Positions 1 to 12,600 of a stretch of 64,000 nucleotides of DNA are shown here, one piece after another. A program made the position numbers and the translations under genes. The notes beneath the pieces were generated by a model that saw only the letters and a program-made list of their open reading frames with translations, was not told the DNA's origin and did not search any database. This DNA comes from Apostichopus japonicus (Eukaryota > Echinodermata > Holothuroidea > Aspidochirotida > Stichopodidae): positions 14,196,077-14,260,076 of the forward strand of contig NC_092582.1 of the NCBI RefSeq assembly GCF_037975245.1, given 5' to 3'. The stretch's first letter is position 1. Each line of letters opens with the position of its first letter.

Positions 1-30
1 AATTCTGATTTGTCTTCTCAGCTTTCAACC

Positions 31-3000
31 ATGACAGCAGCAGTGACATCAATGCCAGGGAATGTGCAACAAGACAAGTCTCTGACATTAACAAAAGAAG
101 GTAAAATCACTCCAAGATTTGAGTTACTAAATTTACGGTATTAAAATTAAAGTCACCACAACCAATGGTCAGGTTGCCTACATGGTATCATTCTCCATAA
201 AATTGTCCAATTTGACATACTGTACATACTAAATTGTGAAATTAAGTTATGTAGTCTCTATCTTCCCTGTAGAAATTGTCACTAGCTTAGCCCTACCCCC
301 ACTGGATAGCTGACATGTGGCCATTCATAGCACGTTCATATTTTCCTATCGTGGCATAATGAGAGCATAAAGTTTTTGACACTTGTGAACAAGCTTCTTT
401 ACTCACTAGTAAACAATTTTTGTATGCTGATCTTGGAAGGCATAGAGGGGTCTAAATTTGCATCAATTTTATCCAATTTTTACAATAGTTACATGTCTTG
501 CAATAATTGTACTCTGACATCCAAGCCACAAAAAAAAAAACAGATCCTGTTTGATAATATACCGGTAAAAGGAGGTTCTCCCATCGCTTTTCATCACTTT
601 TCCTCGGGCAGATTGATATGTAAATTCGATATAGAATATGCCACCTTATACTTCACGTCATAAACGATGTGACGAGACCATACTTTGCATAACAACCTTC
701 TTCGAGAGATTTTTTGCTACGTCTTGTAATCACATTCATTCTTCATCTGCCTTTGGAACTGACATCAGTTTCTCTCTCACGTCTTCCTCAAAAAAGGTTT
801 TCAGGACGATGCTGCTCTGTTGCCAAGTCTTAGGGCCAGTCACAATAAGGTCGACAAAACTAAACCTCTTCCAACCTCGCTGCAGAGCGAATTCATTCCA
901 GAAGACATACTGTCGGCTCTGACTCAGTTACCCGGTCCAAGTGTGAAGGAGAAGCTCAGTACACCATCCAGATTAAGAAATGGAGCACATCAAGGAAAGG
1001 TAATGATAGCTTTGAGATACTTACTACAGCTTAGGTAACTGTAAGGTTTGCTATCAACTTGAATACAGCCAGAGGCTTGGTCACTATCGGTTTGGTTTAT
1101 GTTCACTGCGCCCTTTCCAAGATCAAAGAGATCCCTAATATTTGGTTTGAAAGAGATTCGTCTTGTAACGTGACTCAAAATGAACAACATTTCGGACAAG
1201 CTTTGGTTATTTAATTATAATAATGGATCCGTATTACCAGTGATATTTTATTAACATGCTAATTATTTAAAATGATATTAAAATTTATTTCGGTATTTGT
1301 GATTCTTCATTGGAATTTGCACGACACCAAGGCAAACTGTCGGATAGTTTAGTCGTATGTTGTGGTCGATGGACGGGCGAGGTGCACGGGGTGAGAGACA
1401 AATTTAAAGATATAGTATCATCAAGTATAAAGCAGTTTTTTAACCGGGGATGAAAAATGTCATTTATAGACCTGTGTTTGAATTGCTTCATGTTGATCCT
1501 TTATCTACGTAACTGTCTTTGTCCCTTTCACTGTGAATACTACAGGCTATTGTTATGGTAAGGGTGCATATGACACCCACATGACCTTACATACAGGAAA
1601 ATCTGACATTGAAAGCCAACTGTTTCGATTTGATATTTTTTTTTACAGGGAAAGAACAAAACTCCTTCAGCAAATCTCTGGCACTTCCCACATCAACGCA
1701 AGAAATTCCAGCATCTTACAGATCAGCCTGTGTCCTTGAAAGGAGCAGGAAGGTATTGTCTTTTAAAATAGTAATGACAGACTCATTTCAATAGTATCCA
1801 GTGGCATAGCAAGGAGCAACCTGGCCCTGGTGCAGATATAGAAATGGGCCACCAAAGAAGAATCCACACTCACCCAAGCCCGACCATCGTTTAGGCTTGG
1901 GTGAGAAGTTTTGTAATATGGTACCTGTAGATGCCCAGATAAGGCACTTTAAGGATTTCTCTGTTGAGGACAGAGTTTTGTTTCAATCCTATTTGGTGGG
2001 TATCGGGAGAGAAAAAAACTTGAGAACTCTACTGAACAGTAATTAAGTCATAAGGGTAAAACATGAATAAAATCTTCCAGTTAAAAAACTTTTTTCTGTC
2101 AATTAGTTGTCATATTTTACGGTGGTAGCCCGGGCCCCAAGAGTTGCACAGGCCTAGTTATGCCACTGGTTGTATCCAACAATTAAAACTATGTGAAATT
2201 TATTATTGTTACTATGCTTTTAACATGGATGTCGTTTCCCATTCCTTATTATTCTCATTACTGTTCTCATTTTTATTTTCTTAATGCAATCTTTAATTTT
2301 GCAGAGACATATCATTCCTATACGATGTTGCTTTGGTTGAACCACCCTTGGCCAAGCCTAATACCAGAGATCCCAGCACTGTCAGAATCAAAGATAGAAG
2401 CAAAGAAGAGGTAATCATCCTTTTCTGGGAAGTTGTTTGATTTTTTTTTTTATTAAATAAATATTAGATGCCCTTTAATGTTTCTATTCACATAGGTAAC
2501 TGAGAGGTAGGTTGGAGGGAGGGTGGGGTGGGGGTGGGGGTGGGTGGGGGAGTTATCCATTCAATTATTTCTGTATCATATCCAACCTGACCCCAACCAG
2601 TAGACATAAATAACATACATTCCTATTGGAGGTTTTTGGGGCACCATAGTTCTACAGGTGAGAAAAGCAATTGCAAAAATACCCCCAAGGCAGTTATAGC
2701 AAATGTTGCCAGTAAAAATTATTCTTCATTTTGAAGTGTACACTGATCACTGGCTAGCTAGTAGGTACCCTAGCAGGATCATCTCCAATCTGATTCATAC
2801 CCCATAAAACTTGATTGGTTTTTGTAATATGTCCTCTCTGTAGCCCATGGCTGTCTCGGAGACGCTCATCCCATCAGAATATCACATTGTCAAGTCAAAG
2901 GGAGTGCAACAACTTGAGTTCCAAGAAGAGTAAGTATCCAACGAAGACACAAAATTGTATGATTCTTATATTAAAGATATCAAAGGGGAAAAATATAAGT

Positions 3001-3660
3001 TGTAGTAATTATTTAGCATTACTTGGTGGTAGGTAATATTGATATATGTTATTCGACGCTATGAAATGTAAAACACAAAGACTTTGTTGACTTGAATGGG
3101 TTGGTTAGAGATGTCAAATGAGTTGATCTCTCCAAAAAATTCTCTGCATTTGCTGTCAAATTTTGCATGAAGTTGATTGGATTGTTGTAAGCCTAAAATT
3201 AGATGCATCTCAGTCATGTGCAGTTGAGAGTTCGCATACCTCAAGCTAGTCTGTAGGTTCTTGTTCAAATCCTGCGCTAATTGACCAACCCGGCATATCA
3301 GTCCCTCCCCCCCCCCCTTCCCCATTCCCATTATTTAGAGGCAGCAACCTCAGCACATTGTCAAAACTAGCAGCAAGCACCTTCGCCCGATTTCTCAAAG
3401 TTTTTGAAAATAAATTTGACTCTGCAAAACTTTGCACTATTCATGTTTTGTTTTTACCTTGCCTTATCTTAAAGACAGAATGTTAACTATTTCATTGTTG
3501 TGATGTTTTCTCCCTTTTTTTCCTTTCATTTCTGGAAATGTATTTTGCATTCTCTTGTACCTGTTATTAAAAAGAGTCATAATATTTTTACCCTTTTTTA
3601 CAGTAAATACACGACCAACCTGGTGGATGATGAAATGAACCTAGTTAAATTTCCTTCCAT
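31..3660 (+). CDS. AXDND1: AXDND1 N-terminal exons 1-6
   Basis: Six exons encode roughly residues 1-208. Exon 1 (ATG at 31, donor AAG|GTAAAA at 101) is a proposed start: its last codons give LTLTKEG when joined to exon 2. Exon 2 carries the conserved LPTSLQSEFIPEDIL block and ends at a GTAATG donor after 999. Exon 3 (1649-1752) follows a long T tract plus ACAG and encodes LWHFPHQRKKFQHLTDQPV. Exon 4 (2305-2410) encodes DISFLYDV. Exon 5 (2844-2929) encodes ETLIPSEYHIV. Exon 6 (3604-3660) encodes KYTTNLVDDEMNLVKFPSM. If the true acceptor of exon 2 is the stronger-looking TTTTCAG at 804, exon 1 must use another frame or another first exon, so the start is tentative. Confidence 0.7.
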
Positions 3661-6600
3661 GTGAGTAGATTCATTGCCAAGTTAATTTATTCTAGTTGTG
3701 ATGTAATCTTGTTAAAATTCACAGCATCAGCATGTAATGGGGATGTGACATTGTTCTGACAGTATACAGTAAAAATGATAAGAAGAAGAAGAAGGAAAAA
3801 GTATGATTTTATGATGTAGTATAATCAATCAATCTTGTTAATCATTAGCCTGTTTCGCTAAACGATATCACAAATGAATGGGTTTTAGGTGTAGATGCCC
3901 TGTAATTGGACCAAGCAAACTTATCCGGGGCTCAGATTTAACGGTCGTCCGGGACGACCAAAAATCACGTCGGATAATCTAAAACACTGCTTAGGTTGTC
4001 CGACAGACTACTAGCATTTGCCGTAAGTGTTCAACACTTCGAACAAAACTCGGAAAACCCCTATTCTTTAAAGTCAAAATCTGCCCCAAAATAGTGATTG
4101 TATCTTGTTGGTATCCCCCCTCCCCCATTCATATTAGGAACAACGTAAGAAATAAATCACATTTTGGTATGTTCCGTAATGAGGGGAAAATCCTACACTT
4201 TAGCTGTATCCCCACCCCTTTGCATTGCTAACTTGCAGTTAACACGATTTGTTATTAGTAAAGACAATGTGGGTACTGTTCATATGCACTAATAGTTCAA
4301 CGTTAACTATCGTATACTTTGTACACTACAGACCCTTGCTTTCTACATTAAGGCCGCATGCATGTAAGACAAGCTAGCTGGAGTAAAACGTGTATGCAGT
4401 GCTATAAGGAACGCACAATACTTGGTTATAGTGACCCCTGACAAACTTTGCTTGTCAGCAACGGAAGCCTTTAGTGATACAGTATGTCTATAGTTTGAAC
4501 AAAAAAGTCAAGGACCAAAGCTGTAACTAGTATACAACAATAAAATTATTGTCAAAGCTGACTAGTTACCATAGTTACAAGTAGTTGCATTTAAACAACA
4601 GCCATTGTGTTCATTCAGCACTATTGATGCAAGAATGTTGGCAGACAATGGTATTTGAAACCACCATTGTACTGTTTTTAACATGAAAATCTCTCTGATG
4701 GAAGTGTTGTTACCTCTGTACTTGCGGTTGATTTTTACGATTTTTTTGTTTTCAAACAAGTTCAATCATCTTTACAAAGGGTTGGAATTTTGATGCTTTA
4801 GAGAAGAAGTTGTGGTTTTATGAAAAGAAAGAAAGATATTCATTCAAAAAAATTGTTTGTTCTGTTTTTCATAGGCCTAGCTCTGAGTGTGTGTACTCAG
4901 GGTTTCCCCCAAAATGTTTGCCGGACGGAAGCAATTTGAAGGTTTTGTTGCATCCCTGGCTAAGAGATTGCGTCCCAGAGTGTTGGAAAATCACAGGACG
5001 TATGTAACTGACATAACAGTCCCTGAGCATATATTAAGTAACTTTAGTGCACACAATATGTGCAATGAACCACGTCAAGAATCTCCAGTAGTATTTTTTG
5101 GTGCTTTCATTGGACAACCAAGAAATCCTTTGGAAAAACCAAATATGAAGGCAAGGTTGTCCGAAGGACAACCTTAAAAATTTTCCTAAAAATGAGCCCT
5201 GTTATCAATCAATTTCTTCATTTTATCTATTACTTTTTATTCATTTTATTTCCTACCAGGAAACCAACAAGTAGGTATGAAGTGTTACAGCTACAAGAAG
5301 CATTGGAAGCTATTCTTGAAAAAGCTGGTGTGAAAGATGAGGAAGTCGAGGTCAAAGGTCCTACACAGATGCACAACCTCCTGGAACTCATCAAGAAAGA
5401 ACAAAACATTTATAACATAGTTTTCCATGAGCTCATTCGACAGGTCAGTGAGCTCTAAAAATTGCCGTCTGTGTTGTTAAAACTAAACCTATTCTTTTCC
5501 CCTTCATTTCAATATCCCCTATTATTACCACAAATGGTGTAGGACTCAAATTTCAGATATAATGTAGGTTGGATGAGGGCGGGGGGAGGGCAGGGGTGGG
5601 AGAGGCATAATACAACATGAATAGAATCTTCTTTTGCCTCGAGTAAAAGAATTATGAAGTTACTGTCAAAGACGTATTTCTTATGTTAGATCAAACTGTG
5701 GAATACAGGAATGACAGGTCCAATCTTGACTGTTGTGGTTCTTGCCAAATATTTCATACATGCTCCATGGTCTCAATCTAAGTGGAAAGTTTATTGCAAA
5801 TGCTTCTTCTTTATTTCACTCCAAAATAGCATAATCCTTAATTAATTTATTTATATATATCTGTATTTTTTTATATTTCTTTCCCAAATAGACTACGGTG
5901 GAGTGTTCAGAGAGAGGAGAGCTTTTATCCAGAGTCAGAGAACTTTACAATCATCTCTTGGACAAAGTACCCCGTCAGATTAAAAGGTATCATCATTTTT
6001 TTGAGTTGTTGAACATTCAGAAACGGGCAAAAGCTTATTTTCTCATATATCAAGTTGGTTTTGACCAACTCTGGTAATTGTTTAGAATGTTTCCTACCAC
6101 TGACCTATGTACACATGACATTCCCCAAATTTCTTCATTACATCTGTGATTTTGATAACGTTATGTTTAAAACACCCAAGTTATGTCTATGTATGTGCTG
6201 TATGTCTTAAAAAGTTTGCTGAAGTATTATATAAAACAAAGAAGTAATAAGCAGTTTCATGAACAGTACACCTTCTGGAAATGAAATGTTAGGTTAGATA
6301 TTATGATAAACATGCCTGCATGCTGTACCAGTACCTCCCATCAGCATAAAGGATGCTCCCTGGACACATATATGCAAATTACAATATGCAAATTTAATAT
6401 GCAAATGACAGAAATCTGATATTTAACATAAACAGGTCTTTGCCAGTGAAGAACTGCATCATCAGTCCTATGGAATCAAGTATCTATCCATCTTGTGTGG
6501 AGTAGCCAGTGTTTACACTGAGTTCCCCAGCCATTGTGACAATGATAGTCATGTTGAGCTATCACGCTCATTTGTGGAGAACAGGGTCAACCTTGGGTGC

Positions 6601-9600
6601 TGTTTCATTTACCATGAATACTCAGAGCAACCAAAATGTCTAGGTATTGATTAATTTATTAATATTCATTATTTAATTGCTGTCATATCTTCCTGTCTTA
6701 ATCCAAATATTAGCCTTCACCAAGAAGTTATGGCACAGAGAGCCCTTGATAGGAGGCTCACAGAAGAATTATTCAGGTTTAAGAGTTCAATCGCAGAGCT
6801 CACCAAGTAAGTACTTCTCTGTTTAATTCGTGGTTAATTCTTGTTTTTTTTTTTAAATTATTTTGAGCATCTATAATATATATATTTTAATATGTATCCT
6901 GTCTTTGATGTCCGCATTTTGTGTCAGTGAGACGCGAGGGCATAAGACGTCTGTATGTAAACTGGAGATGCTGTTATTTTTAGTGGGATTTTATAATGAT
7001 AAATGAGGTTAATGTCGCAGCATATTTAATAACTTAAACACGTTCACCCCATTTTTTGTTCCTTTGCAAAGACAGGCGTCTCCAGAGGATTTTGCTTGAA
7101 AAAAAAAAGAAAAAAAAAACATTTAGAATCTGCTTGACAAATATCAACAATAAGCACAAGTGTCGAGTTTAAGATTTCGATTTGCCCAAAAAAGTGAAAG
7201 TTGAAAGTGAAATGGTCATCCAGGAAGACAAGAATAAGAATAATCACTCTTTCATTTCTTGTCATTATTTTGTCTAAATGTCCTCTGGATCATGGTACAT
7301 TGGGAGGATCAAATTGAAAAAACCCATTATTTCCAACCACGAATATTTTGTAGAACTGTGAAACTGTGTGCCATCACTGGGGTGGATGTGCCTGAATAAA
7401 ACGTTGAAAACGTTTTCAAATTACAAACACTCACTTTGTGGAGATGGGTACTCAGGTGACCTTTGACATCTTGTCCACTGCTATTTGATAACAGTAATTC
7501 ATAAAAGCTTTCATTGTTATAACTTGACGTTTTCCGCTTTTGTCTTCAGTGAGTTGTCTGATGTAAAGGAACATGATAAAGTGGTTACATCCCAAGCACA
7601 ACAAGCTCAGCAACAGGTGAGAAAAGGAATATGCTCTTTCTTATAAAGGGCTTATAAATTATTGCCTATCTCACTTTACTCAATTTGCAATAAATAAATA
7701 TGTAATTAGTATATAACTAAATAAAAAAGTGCTTCAGAGATCCTAAATACCATTTTGTTTGATAGAGAGAAAAACCCTTTTCTCATGGACAAAAGAATAC
7801 TCATTTTGTAGATACAAATTTCATCAAATTAATAAATCCAAGGCAGAAGTGGATCAGAATTAGATCATTTTCTGTTTTGAGTATACCATTACATGCACCT
7901 CTCGATTAACAGAGACTTGAACGCTTCAATATGAAAGTTTTCAAATGTCAGCTGGACTGGTACAGACGCGTAGCGAGGAATTTGCCAAGGGAGGGGCGAA
8001 CCTGTAGGCAAATTATCAGAGCCGTAGATTCGGCATTGGAAACTATCTAAGCGTAGCGCCACCATGGGTTGGCCCGAAGCGTACAAGAAAATTTTGGCCG
8101 AAAATGCCTCCCAGATCGCTGGAAATGGCACTTCCAAGGCCTTGCAAGTTGTATCTAAGCATTTTCTATTTTGAAATTACTAGCGATATCATAAAAACAT
8201 ACAAAAAAATATGTACAAGGGGGGGCAGTCGCCCCCCCCTTGGCTACGAGCCTGGAGGTTTTACACTTTTTTTAATAGACCACAATGTCAGCAGATCCTT
8301 ACTTCAACAGGGAAACAGACTGATGCAGTTATGGACAAAGGTCTGTTTCGGACATCCGCTATTAATATTTGTTTTGGTTCATACATATTGAAATGTACCC
8401 CATTGATTAAAAATGGCTTTGCAATGTCTTAATTGTTTCTGTAAAAATACATTAATTGACGTAATTAAATATGCACATTTGATATAACTTTTTATTTATT
8501 TATTGATGCTTCAAGGGGTTGTGATTTTCTTGGTATGGAGAGCTAAAATTTGAAATGTGAGCTTCTTGAGGTTGAGAAGAACAATTTGGATAATGGAATG
8601 GTTGATGTTTGTGTTAACATTTTTGGGTCTTCTTGACTAGGAGTAGTTCTTCCCAACATCATTGACAAGTTAATGAACCCTTTCCCTTGAGTACTTAAGT
8701 AACACCCTAACTTAAGTAACACAGTAACTTAAGTAACTCAGTGTGAGAACAATGCAAAGGAAACAGATCCATATGTTAGTTCACAGCGTCTGTCAACTTA
8801 AACTGAGGTCCTGTTTGTACATTAAACATGATTATCAAAATTTCATTCAAGGCAATCATACTCTTTAATGAATTGTTATGGAATAGCAAAAACAAACAAA
8901 GAAATTAGAAATCACACCTTCAAATGAGGTACATTGTTTTGAAAGTTGGTTTGGAAATTAAAACACAAATAGCAGAAAAGAAATTAACAGTCATCACAAG
9001 ATGTTTTTTTTTTTCCTTTTCTTCTTAAGCTTGCCAAAGCCCTAGCAGAATCAGAGAAGAACTCAAGGTATGTGTGTATGAAACAATATAAGGAGACAAA
9101 GCAGGGTTGGATCCAGAATTTTAATGAGGATGAGATGTGGCCCTGGGGTTGATGTAGGGGGGGTGGGGGTATGTTTGGCTCTTTCGAAGGAGAAATAATA
9201 TCTTTTGAAATGAAAATGTGCATTCTGAGATAAACATGAAAATGTTATGCTAATAACCACAGTACTTCTAATTGTTCTTGCTATGGGGTTAAAAGGGGGG
9301 GGGGGTGTTACTGTTTTAATACGTTAGTTAATATAAGGTTACTAGTCATCCCCTATTTACAAATACCTGTTACCTTGCCAGTTTGATGTCTGATGTGTAA
9401 TAAAGCAAATCACTTAAAGAAAACAAAAGTCCTAAGAGCAAGCCCAGTGTGTTTGCTTTCCAAGGTATTTTGAGTTCAAAGGTCATAAAGGCTTTGATTA
9501 TATCACTTGACCCAACCAGAAACTATGACCGTGCACAAGTAGTTGGAACTGTAAAAATGATCTTTTTCTTGTGATTTCTGTGTGTTTTGCTGTATTGATG

Positions 9601-12600
9601 AAAAGGTATTAGTACATGCTCTTATACTTCATCCACAACAGCCTTCTGAATGAATACCATGAACTGTACGAACTGCAGCGTAGGAGGTTGGAGTCTCACG
9701 TTACAAACCTAGCCATTGAACGAGAACAGTGGAGCAATGCCGCATACTCTTTAGCTCTCAAGGTTTGTCTTCAATCTTTCTTTCTTTCTTGCTTGCTTGC
9801 TTACTTTTTTAATTTTTTATATCAAAATTAATGATTTCCAGTTGCAACTGGTTGTTGTAAATTTTTCAGGTACTATGAAATATAATTTGTGTTCAAGGCC
9901 TGAAATAAAACAGAATGATACAAGAATGTTCACGGTTGCTAAGACGGGTCACCCTTGACTGGACTCAATCGATTGTGAATATTTTCAGATACCTCCACAA
10001 TGTTTATTATATTGTAAGATGCTTCTACAGCCTATCAAGTGTTTAAGATGTATTACAGTATTAAGAAGCGGTGAATTGTTTGAAATTATATATCCTGGTG
10101 ACAGACAATGTGCCACAGATGGCAATCTGCTCTCAGAGATTTGAATATTCATGAAGCAACGAGCATAGAAGAAAACAGCAGTATCATTGAGGAAAGCACT
10201 GCAATTTCACCATGCTGTATTCTCACCAGTGAATTGATTTTGTCCTGCAAACTCAAGCATTAAGCTTTGCAGGGGTGGGCAAGGAGTGTTTGTGTGTGTG
10301 GAGAGGGGGGAGGGGAGGTGTCGTGGGCTGGGCGCAGGGAGTATGAGAAGGGTTCCTTCTATTACTTCCTCTGTTAGGAATACACTAAGAATAAAGGCTA
10401 AAACACAACTCGATAATTTCTTCATCAGGTAACGGAAGCAAATTCGTTATCCACTGCCAGAAGACTCCACGTCAGCGAGAAAGCTTGGTGCAAACTCGCC
10501 AATCACTTCACGGTCGTTCTCAGCGATAGGGACACCGAACAGCTGTCCCACCTGCAGGGATTCATCGCCAGGCATCGGGAACTCATCATCCGGTTCGACG
10601 AGGTCCTGCTAGAGGACGACCAGAAGTCTCACGAGAGGCTGATCCAGGTGAAACTAGGAGTGGAGAAGTGGATGGAACACTTTGAGGGTTCTATTGTGTG
10701 AGTATATATATATATATTACAGTACACATGCAACAGTATACTGACAAGAATTTGATGGAGAAATTTAATAAGTATTTGAATCATGTTATTGGTAATTGAC
10801 ACTGTGTCTGTAACCATTGAAATTTTAACATTTACAAACCGAGGGCATGATTTTTAGATCCGCATGCTATGAAAATTATCTTCTCTCTTCAATGACTGTT
10901 AACCTATCCTTGTCGCTTACCTGATCTTATGAAACTTAGACTTAAGTTCTGCAAACGATTTTTATGAGTTTGTGTGAGTACAGGCCATCTTTTTCATGTA
11001 CACACAAATTGTCCCTAGAGCTACATAGAACAATAACAAAATATGAAGGGTTTTTGTTTTATTACCAAATGTATAGTTGGACTGAGTTCCTTTAAACGTC
11101 TACTTTCTTTGAGACTCTGATAATATCACCCAAGTATTATATAACAAAATGTCTCATTCTGGTCGGAGTTCAATTAGACTTTCTGTTCAACCAAACTTAT
11201 TACGTCCAGATTGTGAATGACTTTCAATGCATTTATCCATATATTTCGCAGATAACAGAAATTAGATCACATCTCTGTGAAGATAATGATGGAATTTTCA
11301 TCTTGTACTTTTTTTCCCATTTATTATCTCATTTTCACAAGTGCTATTTGAACAATGAATCAGCTTCTTGAAAGACGCTCGCTAAATTTTTCTTCCTCGT
11401 ATTAGTCTTTCACATATGAGAATAGTGTGACACACTGTTTGAAACAATCTCAATAGCATTTCATCAAGTCTGAAAAAAGCATCCCTCAAAATATTAAAGA
11501 TCATAATTTATTTTATAAATATAGCTCACTTTTGGATGGTAGTGTGGTAGGCTCTGAGTCTGCCACCCCTCGACATATGTCAAGGTAAGAAACGGTTAGC
11601 AAAAGCACCAATTTTAATCACCCTCTATCATCTACACGCACCCAGAAAATATTAAAACTGTGACACCAAAATATTGCCACAGTACTGTGAGGTTAAGCTT
11701 TCATAAAAATACTGTTGAATTTTTTTGAATGTATTATCCATTCCCACCCTTCGTTCGCCTCATGCACCTTCATACACACCCACATACACACACATTTGCA
11801 TCTTCTTATCAGTTCATGTTGGGACATGAAATAAACCTTAAATACCCCCTACCAACCCCACTCGATGGAAAATCAATCATCTTCATACAAAGGAGGTGGA
11901 AATCACCCACATGGCACCAAACCTTGTCTTCTTCTAACATGAGGGTGAAGAAGTACAGAAAAGTTGGAGGATAAGGTTTCAGATTGAAAAAAATATTTCA
12001 TAATTGATTTCTAGAAATGTATACTGTGACAGCTTAGTGACTCGAGAAAATGCTGTTTAAAGCTTTTTACTCCAGATTTAAAAGTCCCATTAGTTCTACT
12101 TTCTTTTTTTTTTCAACTAGCACGAGGTATTTTCATTTCTTCCTTCAAGTAATTCAATGGCGTTCAGTTAATTTCATTTTAAGTTTTTGTTGTCCATGCA
12201 CTATCAATCCAGTTTAATGCACCTCATTAACACAAAAGACCATTGTTCTTTCTCTCCTTTTGTCTGTTAGAAAGTAAATCTGAAAAGATAGCTGAAAAAG
12301 TTTTGAAAGATTTGAAAAGTTTCATGCAAGTTGAAAGATAACAAAGAATCAAAGAATCAAAAGATAAATATGAAATCAGAATGTGTCAAAGGTTGACTTG
12401 TACGCAAATTTGCCAGTATGTGTCAAGATAGGGGTTGGGTTTGAGACTTGGTTGTTATTTTTAGATTTTTTCTTTTTAGATCATTCAAGCAGCAAAGCTT
12501 GTCCCATTTCATTTATTCAGGTTTTATTACAATGCTTTGTATTTATTTTGATAAACTTCAAGAGTCCTGAGACCAACAGCCAGCAATCGTTTTTTTCCGA

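Noticed and set aside
4887-5177. 96-codon plus-strand frame
   Set aside because: It lies inside the decayed CAGGGCTC-ended transposon and has no transposase motif.
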